In this document: piece by piece, positions 52,863 to 59,347 of the stretch
How the letters are laid out: every line of letters begins with the position of its first letter
Position numbering within the stretch: position 1 is the stretch's first letter
Source: Muscardinus avellanarius
Lineage: Eukaryota; Chordata; Mammalia; Rodentia; Gliridae
Assembly (NCBI GenBank): GCA_963383645.1
Contig: OY726571.1
Location: 25,474,616-25,538,615, forward strand
DNA: 64,000 bases
Direction of reading: 5' to 3'
Position numbers and translations under genes: made by a program
The notes under the pieces: model-generated
The model's database searches: none
What the model was told of the DNA's origin: nothing
The model's input: only the letters and a program-made list of their open reading frames with translations

Positions 52863-54058
52863 TACTGGGGATGGAATCCAGGGGCATTCTACCTCCAAAC
52901 TACACCCCTAGCCGTATTTTTTTTTAATTCTTTATTTTGAAACAGCGTCTCACCGAGTTGCAAAGGGCCTCACTAAGTAGCTGAGGCTGTCCTTGAACCA
53001 GGATGTGATCCTCCTGTCTCAACCTCCCAAATGCTGGAATTACAAACATGCAACACCATGCCCGGCCTTTAAGATATTTTAAAGGACACAAGACTATATA
53101 TACCTCTGTACTTCAGACATGGCTCAGTATTCTCTGGAGTCCAGTGATGTGATGGACTGTATGGGAATTCGGAAAGTAGATAAATAATATTATACTATAA
53201 TGGCAGAGAAGAAAAATAGGCAGAAATATAAATAAACAAAATGCCATCAGAAAGCAAAAGAGAGCTGGATGCACGCCTGTAATCCCAGTACTTGGGAGAC
53301 TAAGACAGGAGGATCGCGGTTCGTGGACAGCCTCAGCTATTTAGTGAGGTCCACTGCAACTCAGTGAGACCCTGTTTCAAAATAAAGAATAAAAAATAGG
53401 GCTGGGGATGTAGCTCAGAGGTAGAATACCCCAGGTTCAATCCCCAGTACTTTTAAAATAAAAAAAAAGGAGAGAGATTAATAGACATAATTCCTAGGAT
53501 TTTCATAGAGGAGGTATTGTTTCACCAGGTCTGAAGTATAAAAAGGCTTTCTATGGAAAAGAAATAAAAGGAGATGACCAAAAGCATGTCATGAAATGTG
53601 TAAAAGATTCTGAGAATCACATTTAGTTTGATATCCCTAATTTATACTCTATGGCAAAGAACATTGAACCTCATTTTGTAAGCTTTGGGGGATGATTGAC
53701 ATTAGTTGAGGTGGAAGTAATAGAAACAGTGGATGCTTTTAGGAAAATAATTCTGAAAACATTGTGAAGTCTGGACTGGTGAGCAAGAAGATAGGCTCAA
53801 GCAGCGGTTCTCAAACTTTCTGGTCTCTGGGTTCTCTTTAGACTCTGAAAAATTATTGAAACCTCATCAGTTCATTTATGTAGGTTAACATGAACAGTAT
53901 TTCTGGAATTATAAATTAAATCTGAATGATTTGTAAAAATTTTGTCACATAAAAGACTAATGACCTTATTACATGCTAATATGCAATAACATTTTAAATG
54001 GAAAATATATTTCCCACAGATGATAGAAGAATAATACTATTCTATAGTTTGTTTCATT

Positions 54059-54111
<53 letters not shown>

Positions 54112-54339
54112 GTGGTGGTACTGGGGATGGAACCCTTCTACCTCCAGGCTACACTCCCAGACCTATTTTATATTTTATTTGGAAACAGGGTCTCTTAAGC
54201 CAGACAGGCTGGCTTTGAACCTGCGCCATCCTCCTGTCTCCGCCTCCCAGGTGCAGGGATTACAAGCGTGCACCACCGGCTGTCTCATTCTCTTTAATGT
54301 GTGGAGTCATAGTGCTTCTGCATTACTCAATCTGAGGGA

Positions 54340-54388
<49 letters not shown>

Positions 54389-56257
54389 GAAAATCCAGCC
54401 TCACACAAACTTGAGTTAGAAAAGAGAGGGATCATTTAATATTTTTTTCAGAAAATTCTGATGATTCTTCTTTGATACTACAACTCAATAAGTGGTAGGT
54501 TTTTAAAAGTTATTAGCAATGTAGATCTGAAACTATTAGTGAACACATTACCCTATTTTAAACATTAAACTCTATTGGTTTCTCTACAGCTTTGATTGAA
54601 GTTATTACCTATATAAGCTTTTGTAGCATTATGCATTTCTCATTTAAAAAGTATTGATTACTAAGTTATGCAGGTTTTTCAAATTTGACACATTTCTTGT
54701 ACAGTATCTAAAAATCACAAATATAACAACTGGTTTCATTAAAGAAGTCTTTAAATATTGTGAAACTGTTAATTTTTCATGGTAACAGATACAGGTTTTC
54801 CAAAATTCTAATTTTTGCTTGAAAACTTACAATTTATCAATGGCTGCAAACACTGTGAAGTGTTTGGTGTTTTTGAATTGTTTTTGTTGTTGTTTGTGTC
54901 ATTAAAGATTAAACATCCAAGATATACCCCCCAGCCCTTTTCAGTTTTTATTTTTTGAAACTGGGTCCTGCTAGGTTGCTGAGAGTCTTGAAACACTGCT
55001 GTGATCCTCTTGTCTCAGCCTCCCAAGTATTGGGATTCTAGGCATGTGCCACCATACCCAGCTTTGTCTTTGTTTTGAAACACACATTCACTTATTTTTG
55101 AGAAAATGTCTAACCATTGTCCAAGTTTGAATAATCATAGTTGAATGAATTGTTCTTTCAGGTAAAAATGATACTCCATTATAAAAGCAGCTAGTTCACT
55201 TCTCAAGTCAATTACACAAGCATTTTCCCCCAAGACGCCTCTGTACTTTATTGTGCGGAAGTACTTGAGACATACTTATATTTTCATCATGGAGAGTACT
55301 TTTCAAAAGTATATTTGAGGTTCATGATAAAATAAAACCATTAAGTGTTAACTGCTTCATCAAGGGCATTCTTAAGCAAATCCAGTATTTGCTTTGGTAC
55401 GCCGTGTGTACCGGTGAGGAGCAGGACCACCAGCAGTTTGGTGTCCCTACTTGATTCATGCTAAGGCTTCAGCAGTTTTAGTCACCGTTGCTTTGTTCTG
55501 TCAGTATTGATGTCAATACGGCGAGAAAGGTAAGTGAGGTCTTTGTATTAGGAAAAGAGTTTTGGCCTTACCCAATCTTGGATAGTCTGAGGACCACACT
55601 TTGTGAAACCTTGCGTTATAGTGACTAACCTACAACATACGTGAGAACTAAACGAGGGCATCTTCAGTGGAGTTGGGAAGGAAGGAATAGAACCCAGGAA
55701 CACTGCAAGCATCAGGCCTCTACAAGTGTGTAATATAAAGGATGAAGGGAAGGGAAGCGCAGTATCTCACTGCAAGCACCAGCCCTCCACAACTCTGTAA
55801 TAGGAAGGAAGGAGACCAGCTTGCATTATTTGAGGACTGGAAAACTAGTATTGTTACTGGCCAGGATAGGAGCCAAAGGCAGTATTTTGGAGGGAGAGAT
55901 AATGAACAGACTTGTGTGCATTGATAATACCAAAAGTATATTAACGATTAAGAGGACTTAGAAAACCAACACAAGAAATCCAAAGTCTGCGTTACGGTTG
56001 GTATAAGCTTGTGCTGTTCTCTTGAATTGTCTCCTTATGGAAACCAGGTAATGATGTCAAACAGTAATGCTATCAAGAGTCCAGATGTAAGACTAATTTT
56101 TCCTCACTGTGTTTTCCAGAATCTGCACAGGTTTACTCACATCCCTACGGGAAAGTGCTTAGATCGCTCAGAGGTCCTCCACCAAGTGTTCCTCTCCAAT
56201 TGCGACTCCAGTAAAATGACCCAAAAGTGGGAAATGAATAACATCCACAGTGTTTAG
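27912..56257 (+). CDS. GALNT7: GALNT7, last 10 coding exons (gene-level entry)
   Basis: Polypeptide N-acetylgalactosaminyltransferase 7 is a Golgi type II membrane enzyme that transfers GalNAc from UDP-GalNAc to Ser/Thr of acceptor peptides; family knowledge says isoform 7 prefers acceptors already carrying GalNAc (a follow-up transferase). Exons 27912-28078, 33098-33228, 33472-33551, 36201-36383 (or 35884-36066), 40099-40216, 41731-41853, 44941-45159, 49924-50022, 51297-51425 and 56120-56257 join in phase to 461 residues plus stop. Visible motifs are DAH (the DXH metal site), WGGEN, VGHIYR with the third metal ligand, and a C-terminal lectin domain with three Cys-pair repeats. Sequence such as [14 protein letters not shown] and the [15 protein letters not shown] block distinguish isoform 7 from other GALNTs. 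If the protein has the ~657 residues of human GALNT7, about 196 N-terminal residues lie outside the window or were not found. No frame breaks were seen. Confidence 0.96.
28190..28620 (+). mobile_element. MIR SINE split by a younger B1-dID insertion
   Basis: MIR core pieces lie at 28190-28274 (TTATTTCATTTAATCCTAAAAG) and 28495-28620 (TCACAGAGGTAATAATTAAC), separated by a minus-strand SINE at 28275-28494. This gives relative ages: MIR first, SINE later. Confidence 0.65.
28275..28494 (-). mobile_element. B1-dID SINE, young subfamily, inside a MIR
   Basis: TTTGGTGGTACTGGGGTTCC to GCCACCACGCCTGGC; TAGATATT on both sides. Confidence 0.85.
29664..29970 (+). mobile_element. B1-dID SINE with an extra dID unit
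   Basis: A complete copy (29664-29870) is followed, after AATA repeats, by a second dID monomer (GGGCTGGGGGTATTGCTCTG) at 29898-29958, then an A-run and (TG)n at 29970-30003. Confidence 0.75.
30022..30345 (+). mobile_element. B1-dID SINE with (CA)n and (TA)n tail
   Basis: CTAGCTGGGCTTAGTGGTGC head to ATCCCCAGTACC, then (CA)n 30219-30262 and (TA)-rich sequence to 30345. Confidence 0.75.
30412..30605 (-). mobile_element. B1-dID SINE, young subfamily
   Basis: CAATAYTCTAGGTT occurs at both ends (near 30390 and 30605). Confidence 0.88.
30649..30842 (+). mobile_element. B1-dID SINE
   Basis: Head AGCTGGGCATGGTGGCGCAC, A-tail of about 20; CTAGGAGA flanks. It lies head-to-head about 45 bp from the copy at 30412-30605. 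Confidence 0.85.
31621..31857 (+). mobile_element. Old B1-dID SINE with (CA)n tail
   Basis: AACTAGGTGTGGTGGCCCAT head, GGTTCAATCCTTAATATCA, then (CA)n 31816-31857. Confidence 0.75.
32120..32170. repeat. (GT)n microsatellite
   Basis: About 25 GT units, with GCGTGC at the start. Confidence 0.9.
32731..32982 (-). mobile_element. Old B1-dID SINE with (TG)n tail
   Basis: (TG)n at 32731-32798, then ACTGGGGATTGAACCTAGGG to CAGGCATGCAGCAC. Confidence 0.75.
33098..33228 (+). CDS. GALNT7: GALNT7 coding exon (probably exon 4), catalytic domain
   Basis: The acceptor is TTCATAG/AACAC and the donor CAG/GTAGGA. With the final G of the previous exon it starts with Glu and reads [20 protein letters not shown], then [20 protein letters not shown], then KLGQ. 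The R-x-x-R-EGLI-AR-x-GA block is the GT27 signature near the UDP-GalNAc site. The exon ends on a codon boundary. Confidence 0.96.
33472..33551 (+). CDS. GALNT7: GALNT7 coding exon (probably exon 5), DXH metal-binding motif
   Basis: A pyrimidine-rich acceptor (TTTTTTTTAAG) leads into [20 protein letters not shown], then APISKDR. The DAH at 33487-33495 is the DXH motif whose Asp and His coordinate Mn2+ and the UDP diphosphate. The exon ends after two bases of an Arg codon (AG), so the next exon must begin with one base to finish it. Both candidate next exons do. Confidence 0.96.
34238..34400 (+). mobile_element. MIR SINE
   Basis: GCTTAATCCTCACAGCAACC, ACTGAGGCTTAGGGAGGTTA and TTGCCCCAAATCAGATAGCT are the MIR core landmarks in sense order. 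Confidence 0.85.
34689..34725. repeat. (CA)n microsatellite
   Basis: About 18 CA units, free-standing. Confidence 0.9.
34792..35004 (+). mobile_element. B1-dID SINE, young subfamily
   Basis: Exact target duplication TTAAAATTCTTTCT at 34778-34791 and 35005-35018; A-tail about 30. Confidence 0.92.
35178..35401 (-). mobile_element. B1-dID SINE, ATTCGACC subtype
   Basis: T-run of about 43 nt (35178-35220), GGGGCATTCGACCTCCGAGC, ending GCCACCACGCCCGGC. Confidence 0.88.
35884..36066 (+). CDS. GALNT7: GALNT7 alternative exon, upstream copy (6a) of a duplicated pair
   Basis: This 183-nt open segment has an acceptor ATGTTTCAG/A and a donor TCG/GTAAAG. It has the same phase and length as the exon 134 nt downstream, 36201-36383. 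It encodes [40 protein letters not shown] and [20 protein letters not shown] plus part of the final Arg. By my count 44 of 60 complete codons match the downstream copy in residue. The aromatic GAWDWS block at 35978-35995 aligns with the segment that in GalNAc-T2 carries peptide-contacting Phe/Trp residues, and is kept. The changes cluster in the strand before it and in the basic tail. Absence of stops and good splice sites argue that it is functional. Whether this pair is already annotated in other mammals cannot be checked here. Confidence 0.88.
36067..36200 (+). promoter_or_regulatory. 134-nt intron between the duplicated exons, with a long AG-free zone
   Basis: The intron starts GTAAAG and ends ACAATACAG. 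After the AG at 36106-36107 no AG dinucleotide occurs until the acceptor at 36199-36200, a zone of about 91 nt. The strongest pyrimidine run is 36110-36126, right after candidate branch sites TTGAT (A at 36095), CTAAG (36106) and GTAC (36109), only about 28-42 nt from the donor. Such spacing is the arrangement that makes some exon pairs (for example in tropomyosin) sterically unable to be joined. A conventional branch candidate, TTGAT with A at 36172, also exists 28 nt from the acceptor, so the case is open. Confidence 0.5.
36201..36383 (+). CDS. GALNT7: GALNT7 alternative or constitutive exon, downstream copy (6b)
   Basis: The acceptor is ACAATACAG/A and the donor TCG/GTAATC. It encodes [60 protein letters not shown] plus part of Arg, which agrees with the canonical GALNT7 catalytic domain as I know it. 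It joins in phase to 33472-33551 upstream and 40099-40216 downstream. Including both this exon and 35884-36066 would keep the frame but repeat a 61-residue catalytic segment, which would be expected to damage the fold. One-or-the-other use is therefore more likely. Confidence 0.95.
36687..36841 (-). mobile_element. B1-dID SINE lacking its 3' end
   Basis: CAGATCTTGTTTTT (36673-36686) and CAGATCTTGTTCTT (36842-36855) flank it, but the poly-A and most of the dID half are absent. Confidence 0.8.
37074..37158 (-). mobile_element. SINE fragment (B1 part)
   Basis: TTTTGAAACAGGGTCTCACT to AAGTATTGGGATAT only. Confidence 0.6.
37691..37970 (+). mobile_element. B1-dID SINE with (GGAA)n tail
   Basis: GGCCAGGTGGGTGTGGCATG head, A-run, then (GGAA)n 37922-37970. 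Confidence 0.82.
38430..39000 (-). mobile_element. LINE L2 fragment
   Basis: TTATTGAGTGCTTAGTATGTGCCAG starts the antisense L2 3' end; the GGGCCTCCCTGACAAAATGTCAT block follows in the usual order. This is ancient, mammal-wide sequence. Confidence 0.65.
39121..39350 (+). mobile_element. B1-dID SINE
   Basis: GCCAGGCATGGTGGTGCATG to CCATCCCCAGTGCCAC and an AAAC-rich tail. Confidence 0.82.
40099..40216 (+). CDS. GALNT7: GALNT7 coding exon (probably exon 7), WGGEN motif
   Basis: The acceptor is TTTTTCTTAG and the donor AAG/GTAATA. Its first base finishes the Arg codon left by either alternative exon. It encodes [20 protein letters not shown], then [19 protein letters not shown]. The MAGGLFAI...YDPG-x-IWGGEN block is the Gal/GalNAc-transferase motif; WGGEN (40184-40198) contributes to the catalytic and acceptor pocket. 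It ends on a codon boundary. Confidence 0.96.
40755..41450 (-). mobile_element. LINE L2 fragment
   Basis: Antisense L2: the order of blocks (stem at 40765, body with GCCAGTTAGGAGGTTATTAT near 41345) matches the reverse complement of the L2 3' third. It is diverged and has no coding capacity. Confidence 0.55.
41731..41853 (+). CDS. GALNT7: GALNT7 coding exon (probably exon 8), metal-binding His and catalytic loop
   Basis: The acceptor is TTCTTGATAG and the donor AAG/GTGAGT; the exon is exactly 41 codons. It reads [20 protein letters not shown], then [21 protein letters not shown]. The His at 41782-41784 in CSRVGHIYR aligns with the third Mn2+ ligand of GT27 enzymes, and the residues after it form the mobile lid loop over UDP-GalNAc. 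Confidence 0.96.
42030..43645 (-). mobile_element. Old L1M 3' region (ORF2 end and 3'UTR)
   Basis: The + strand holds the familiar antisense L1M landmarks in order: TATACATTGTGGAATGGCTA, CACTTATCAGTGGATGGACA, CATTCCCACCAACAGTGTAC, CCCCTTATCAGCTGTATG and CTTTCCCCATTGTGG. Divergence is high and the copy is ancient. Unusually for this window it carries no SINE. Confidence 0.85.
43646..43795. mobile_element. hAT-Charlie-like MITE fragment
   Basis: TAAATAAAGTTGTATTGGAG through GTCTCTGGCTG...CAATAGTTGACCACGGAGAC...ACAAAGCC resembles the widespread hAT MITE containing 'attggaacacagcc'. The end is lost; it abuts the L1M copy. Confidence 0.45.
44208..44431 (+). mobile_element. B1-dID SINE
   Basis: Target duplication AGAAACCCTCT at 44197-44207 and 44432-44442. 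Confidence 0.88.
44489..44671 (+). mobile_element. B1-dID SINE, internal A-run
   Basis: GTTGGACATGGTGGTACATG head, A15 at the B1/dID junction, GGTTCCATCCCCAGTGC and a second A-run. Confidence 0.78.
44941..45159 (+). CDS. GALNT7: GALNT7 coding exon (probably exon 9), end of catalytic domain and linker
   Basis: The acceptor is TTTTTCACAG and the donor GAA/GTAAGT; 73 codons. It begins [20 protein letters not shown], the conserved A/V-E-V-W-x-DEYK helix of GALNTs. It continues through [20 protein letters not shown] to [20 protein letters not shown] and VEWGE. The last residues lead into the flexible linker before the lectin domain. The donor is followed within 31 nt by a GT/CG alternating tract (45191-45256). 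Confidence 0.96.
45191..45256. repeat. (TG)n-(CG)6-(TG)n alternating tract, Z-DNA-prone
   Basis: A GT run, then GCGCGCGCGCGCG at 45212-45224, then 16 TG units. It begins 31 nt after the splice donor of the coding exon 44941-45159. Confidence 0.9.
46361..46560 (+). mobile_element. B1-dID SINE with short internal duplication
   Basis: GTAATCCCAATATTCAGG occurs twice in a row at about 46371-46410; the rest is normal. Tail is the purine tract. Confidence 0.78.
46561..46712. repeat. 152-nt polypurine tract (GAAA then GGA repeats)
   Basis: Almost pure purine on the + strand: (GAAA)n, then (GAAAA)n, then (GGA)n with interruptions. It forms the 3' tail of the SINE at 46361. Such mirror-like tracts can adopt triplex DNA. 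Confidence 0.9.
47480..48335 (+). mobile_element. LINE L2, sense copy including 3' end
   Basis: The ORF2 end and 3'UTR landmarks appear in order: AATGAGGTCTACCCGGCATG, TCACATAATAGATAATTTTG, TTTGTTTTGTTCACTGGTGTA, then ACACGCCAGGTACTCAGTG. It lies in opposite orientation to the L2 just upstream. Confidence 0.7.
48522..48878 (-). pseudogene. 5'-truncated retrocopy of an unidentified mRNA
   Basis: An 18-bp target duplication, GACCCCCAGCTACTTTCT, lies at 48504-48521 and 48879-48896. Between them, on the minus strand, is unique sequence ending in AGTAAA and then an A-tail now turned into a GAAA repeat (read as TTTC at 48522-48563 on the + strand). These are hallmarks of retroposition of an mRNA 3' end. 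I could not identify the parent gene; no convincing open frame is left. Confidence 0.7.
49090..49292 (+). mobile_element. LINE L2 3'-end fragment
   Basis: The sequence ends with AGTATTTGCTGAATAAATGAAT, the common L2 terminal motif. The body is diverged. Confidence 0.5.
49924..50022 (+). CDS. GALNT7: GALNT7 coding exon (probably exon 10), lectin alpha repeat
   Basis: The acceptor is ATCTTTAG and the donor CAG/GTACGT; 33 codons reading [20 protein letters not shown], then [13 protein letters not shown]. The Cys-Ile-Asp and the later Gly-Pro-Cys-His pair are the disulfide and CLD-like positions of the first ricin-type trefoil repeat. These lectin domains bind GalNAc on already glycosylated substrates. 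Confidence 0.95.
50130..50208 (-). mobile_element. Free ID SINE (tRNA-derived, full middle)
   Basis: The minus strand has the A box TATAGTTCAGGGGTAGGGTG, the GCTTGACTAGCATGCGTGAG middle that dID elements have lost, and the B box GGGTTCAATCC. It is a separate ID element, not a B1 fusion. Confidence 0.75.
50368..50563 (+). mobile_element. B1-dID SINE with (CA)n tail
   Basis: TAGCCGGGTGTGGTGGCACA head, CATTTCCAGTAA, (CA)n 50543-50563. Confidence 0.85.
50625..50866 (+). mobile_element. B1-dID SINE, young subfamily, with (AAT)n tail
   Basis: AGCCGGGAGTGGTGGCACAC head, GGTTTCCAGGAGCCCCAG variant, tail (AAT)n 50807-50866. Confidence 0.87.
51297..51425 (+). CDS. GALNT7: GALNT7 coding exon (probably exon 11), lectin beta repeat
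   Basis: The acceptor is CCTTAATAG and the donor AAG/GTATTC; 43 codons. It reads [43 protein letters not shown]. The two Cys and the final QYF/QxW-like element mark the second trefoil repeat. Confidence 0.95.
52466..52516 (+). mobile_element. dID/ID fragment
   Basis: GGGCTAGGGATGTAGCTCAG followed by GGCTCAATGCCCCC; no B1 half. Confidence 0.5.
52545..52800 (+). mobile_element. B1-dID SINE with (AAT)n inside and (CA)n tail
   Basis: AGCCAGGCATAATGATACAT head, (AAT/AAC)n at the junction 52668-52705, (CA)n tail 52760-52800. Confidence 0.78.
52818..53068 (-). mobile_element. B1-dID SINE with (TG)n tail
   Basis: (TG)n 52822-52861, then GGTACTGGGGATGGAATCCA to CACCATGCCCGGCC. With 52545-52800 it forms an inverted SINE pair ending in CA/TG repeats. 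Confidence 0.8.
53264..53468 (+). mobile_element. B1-dID SINE, 5' truncated
   Basis: AGCTGGATGCACGCCTGTAA head to TCAATCCCCAGTACTTTTAA. Confidence 0.8.
54062..54288 (-). mobile_element. B1-dID SINE with (TC)n tail inside the hAT remnant
   Basis: (TC)n 54062-54108, TGGTGGTACTGGGGATGGAA to ACCACCGGC; TCTCATTCTCTT flanks. Confidence 0.82.
54342..54386. repeat. (TG)n microsatellite
   Basis: About 22 TG units inside the hAT remnant. Confidence 0.9.
54883..55062 (-). mobile_element. Old SINE inside the hAT remnant
   Basis: GAAACTGGGTCCTGCTAGGT, CTCAGCCTCCCAAGTATTGG, GCCACCATACCCAGC; diverged. Confidence 0.65.
56120..56257 (+). CDS. GALNT7: GALNT7 last coding exon, lectin gamma repeat and stop
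   Basis: The acceptor is GTTTTCCAG. It reads [45 protein letters not shown], then TAG at 56255-56257. The GKCLD motif and the QKW element are the canonical third trefoil repeat, and the NIHSV C-terminus is that of GALNT7. An upstream in-frame extension (56009-56119) is intron and not part of the exon. Confidence 0.96.
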   Translation, partial: NLHRFTHIPTGKCLDRSEVLHQVFLSNCDSSKMTQKWEMNNIHSV

Positions 56258-56444
56258 GAAGAACACAAGAAACCAATAATCTACCTACTGACAAGTAAAT
56301 TTACACAGGACTGAAAACCGCCTGAAACCTGCTGCAACAATTACTATGAACTCTGTACAGCTCCAAACCGGGAACCTCCTGATCAGTTTGAAGGACATCG
56401 ATAAACTGTGATTTTATAATAACATTCTCATCTGCAGTTATTAC

Positions 56445-56452
56445 TGTTTACA
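56445..56452 (+). promoter_or_regulatory. miR-30 family 8-mer seed match, site 1
   Basis: TGTTTACA is the exact complement of miR-30 positions 1-8. It lies about 190 nt after the stop codon, in the most effective part of a 3'UTR. GALNT7 is a reported miR-30b/30d target in human melanoma; conservation was not tested here. Confidence 0.6.
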
Positions 56453-56478
56453 AAACTGCTTTTACCTTAAACTTTGTA

Positions 56479-56488
56479 GATGTTTACA
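56479..56488 (+). promoter_or_regulatory. miR-30 family seed match, site 2
   Basis: GATGTTTACA complements miR-30 positions 1-10 (8-mer seed at 56481-56488). The seed starts 36 nt after the first site, a spacing at which two sites can act cooperatively. Confidence 0.62.
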
Positions 56489-56531
56489 TCCTTTTTTGTT
56501 TTGTTCTAAGATGATGTTAGTAATTTGTGCC

Positions 56532-56562
56532 TTTAACTCTGTTTTGTTAGAACAGAGTTAAA
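56532..56562 (+). repeat. 12-bp perfect inverted repeat in the 3'UTR
   Basis: TTTAACTCTGTT (56532-56543) and AACAGAGTTAAA (56551-56562) are perfect reverse complements with a 7-nt spacer. The RNA would form a stable stem-loop. No known element is recognised. Confidence 0.7.
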
Positions 56563-58520
56563 AGCATGTTGTCTTCTTTGGGATTACACTCAGGGGTCTG
56601 AAAGGCAGTTTGATTTTTTTTTTAACACACTTGAAAAAAGGTTGGAGTAACCAGACTTTCATATATAACTTGGTGATTATCAACCTGTTTGTCTTTATTT
56701 AATTTTGCATCGTTTTGAAGCACTGCCACAGGTTATTAGCCAAGGTGGCCTTCCTTCACAGTCATGCTGCTTTTTTGAAAGGTGAATTTCAACACATTTA
56801 GTGCCTCTTTCATTTCTCAGTATATTTTTCAAGAGCTTTTGATGAAATTTATAAGATGGTAGTGATGGAATGAAGTGTCACATATGGGGAACACTTTTAC
56901 TTCTCAGAAACAAATTTATGTGCTGCCATGTGCTATGAAGTTGAGTTCTATGGCTTGAACAAGAAATAACAATGTGGGACATCTCAAGGCTGTCTCATAG
57001 AGTTTGAAGATTGTGTGGCATTCACACCCTTACCTGCTGGCCATCTCAGCGCCATCTGGCCAGACCCACTCCTAGGATAGCAAAGGGGCCTTCCAACTAG
57101 AGGAAAATTGTCCACCTAGACTTGGGATTTACTTATGCACAGTATCTGTCACTATAGAAAGCTATGAATAATTCTCAGTTTTTGAAACTGAAGGGGGATG
57201 GGTAACAAAAACAACAAAACACCACGGTAAACACGTCAAAGGTTCGTTCTGACCGAGGTAAGAATTTCTGAGTCCTTGTTAGATTAAGCCTTAGAAAACT
57301 TATGAATATGACACCCTAAGTTGCACAACCTATGAAACCAAGAGTAAACTGATGTTTCATTTATATCTTCATTCAAATGAAATTCCCTGTATATTTTAAG
57401 TTTTTTAAAAATGACAAAAGAATACAGTTTGCTGGCAAATATGAACAACTTACTGTTAGGCTGGTATTAGTTCTCTAGGGTTCTTAATTTCTTTTTAGGA
57501 TGTATATCTTTGCATTGAAAAGATTTGTTTAAATTTAAACATGTATTAAGATAGTATCTACTTTTCTTAGGTGACCCAAATACTGTAAATGGTCGGTTTG
57601 ATTTTAATCTAAATAAATAGCCTTTATTACTCAAAGATTAAATTGCCTAAGTTGAATTCTAAGAAATAAAATGTGATAAGGTGGAGACTGATGAGTAATT
57701 AAGCATTTCTGATCTTGTAATCATGGTATCATCCAAATGAAAGGAATTCACAAACTGTTGGCAAAGGGAAATATTTTTAATTAAAGCCTAAAAACAAGAG
57801 AAAAAAGCCTACATCTGTTTAAAATAAAAGCCTGCAAATTTCTTTCAAGCTTAGTTTTTTAAATTTGGGCAGCAAAAGTTAAACATTCTAAACAGTTTCA
57901 CTTATAATTTTGAATTGTCAATTTGTATTTTGCTACTAATGTGTGATCAACCATTTTAACTTCTCTTCATCTCTAGGGATGTTTTAAAAACCTACATTTA
58001 TATGCATATATACTTACAAAATAAATCACCTATAAAAAACTAAGAGAAAATTGAATTGGTACTTTATTTTTATGTTGATGGATACCATTTTCCATATTGA
58101 ATAGATTATAAACTTTGTTATCTATGCATAGGCCTAAGAAAGGTGGCACATGAACTGTGCATGTAATTTTATGGGCAAATTAAATGTTTTTTTGTGCAAT
58201 TCATTAAAAGAAGATACTATATGAACATGATTCTGTATATTGAAATCAGAAACTTTACCAAACATGAAAAACATGAGAGGCTGCTGCCATAATGACTATT
58301 TTCTACTGTAGGCTGCTTTGGAAATAATTCCCACATCCTTGCTTTGTAAGTTGATAATATCACTATGCATTTATACACATTTTATAAATTTGATTTATGC
58401 AGATTTTGATACACTGTATGTTTCTGTAGAAATTGTATAAATATTAAAAATTTTATTAGGATAATTTTGAGAAGCTTATGTATATCTCAATTCTGGGTTG
58501 CTTGTTTTTTAGATGAGAAA

Positions 58521-58526
58521 AATAAA
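58521..58526 (+). terminator. Distal polyadenylation signal AATAAA of GALNT7
   Basis: AATAAA in the context GAAAAATAAAATATTG, followed by TTTTAATCC and a T-rich stretch (58547-58554). It is the last signal before the sequence changes to SINE- and L1-bearing flank. Earlier AATAAA copies at 57612, 57665 and 58020 could give shorter UTRs. Confidence 0.6.
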
Positions 58527-59347
58527 ATATTGTATTTTAATCCATGATTTTTTCAGTACTCGTAATAATTTCTAAGTCCGGCTGCACATTTCAAAGAATT
58601 ATTGTCTTTTTATTTACAAATACATTATTAATATTATAAACACAATTGTTAGTTGAGTTTGTGCTTGAGTACTGGTTAGAAATCTGCTATGTATGCTTAC
58701 AATAGCCCTGTAATAATCTATAGGAAGGAAACAGTATTTCTGGTTGCTTATAAATAGCAGTTTTTTAACATCAGTTATAAAATATCCCAGTAATATCTTT
58801 CTTGGCAACGTATTCAATTTAATTGCCTGTTGGAAACAAAAATGCCTTTAAGTTCAAAATCGTTCACCATCCAGCAGATAAGGGAAGCCCACCAAAATGA
58901 AATTAGAAATATTCCACAGGGCCTTGTAGTGCAAAACCATCCCAAGAGAAGATAAGGCTGCTAAGAGAGTCAAGTAAGTGGCCTTTCAAATTATTTGTCT
59001 TGTCTTGTCTTTCAGTCCTTAGCTGCTGTAGTGAAGGCTAAGAAATTTGAAAGGTGACATAGACTGGAATAATGGGGTTCACTATTAAGATAATCTCTTA
59101 CAGGGATCTTGGAATATATTTCCTTTCTATGCAGAATTGGGGTGTGTGTGGTGTTGGCAGGTTGGCGGGTAGGGAGGAATACACATATAATTTAGTGGAA
59201 AACCTAATAGGAACCAGACCAGAGCCAAACTTCTAATAGGCCAATAGTTTGGGTATGTGAAACTTAACTTCATATGAAAGCACTTTTTAAAAAATATTGA
59301 GCGCTAAAAAAATAATATTCATTACAATCATTTGATGTAGGAAAATG

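Larger units (their letters stand above)
53802..55615. mobile_element. Long hAT-type DNA transposon remnant, split by SINEs
   Basis: The left end AGCGGTTCTCAAACTTTCTG and a right end reading CACACTTTGTGAAACC look like diverged hAT terminal repeats. Internal blocks (ATTCTTCTTTGATACTACAA, GTTGAATGAATTGTTCTTTC, CTTACCCAATCTTGGATAGT) belong to one mammal-wide element that I remember but cannot name with certainty. Interrupted by SINEs at 54062-54288 and 54883-55062. Confidence 0.5.
36384..56119 (+). other. GALNT7 introns from 36384 to 56119
   Basis: Introns 36384-40098, 40217-41730, 41854-44940, 45160-49923, 50023-51296 and 51426-56119 contain L2, L1M, hAT, SINE and microsatellite sequence. A 44-bp-spaced imperfect direct repeat sits at 36985-37056. 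I see nothing identifiable in 37160-37690, 37985-38425, 39350-40098, 40217-40750, 43800-44190, 45260-45890, 48900-49080, 49300-49923, 50870-51296, 51426-52465, 53470-53800 and 55620-56119. Confidence 0.7.
56258..58545 (+). other. GALNT7: GALNT7 3'UTR
   Basis: AT-rich, repeat-free sequence after the stop, in contrast to the SINE-dense introns, which suggests selection against insertions. Several AATAAA signals occur (57612, 57665, 58020). The last, at 58521-58526, is followed by a T-rich stretch and the UTR most likely ends near 58540-58550. The length, about 2.3 kb, is estimated from the signal only. The first 250 nt carry two miR-30 seed matches and a 12-bp hairpin. Confidence 0.75.
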
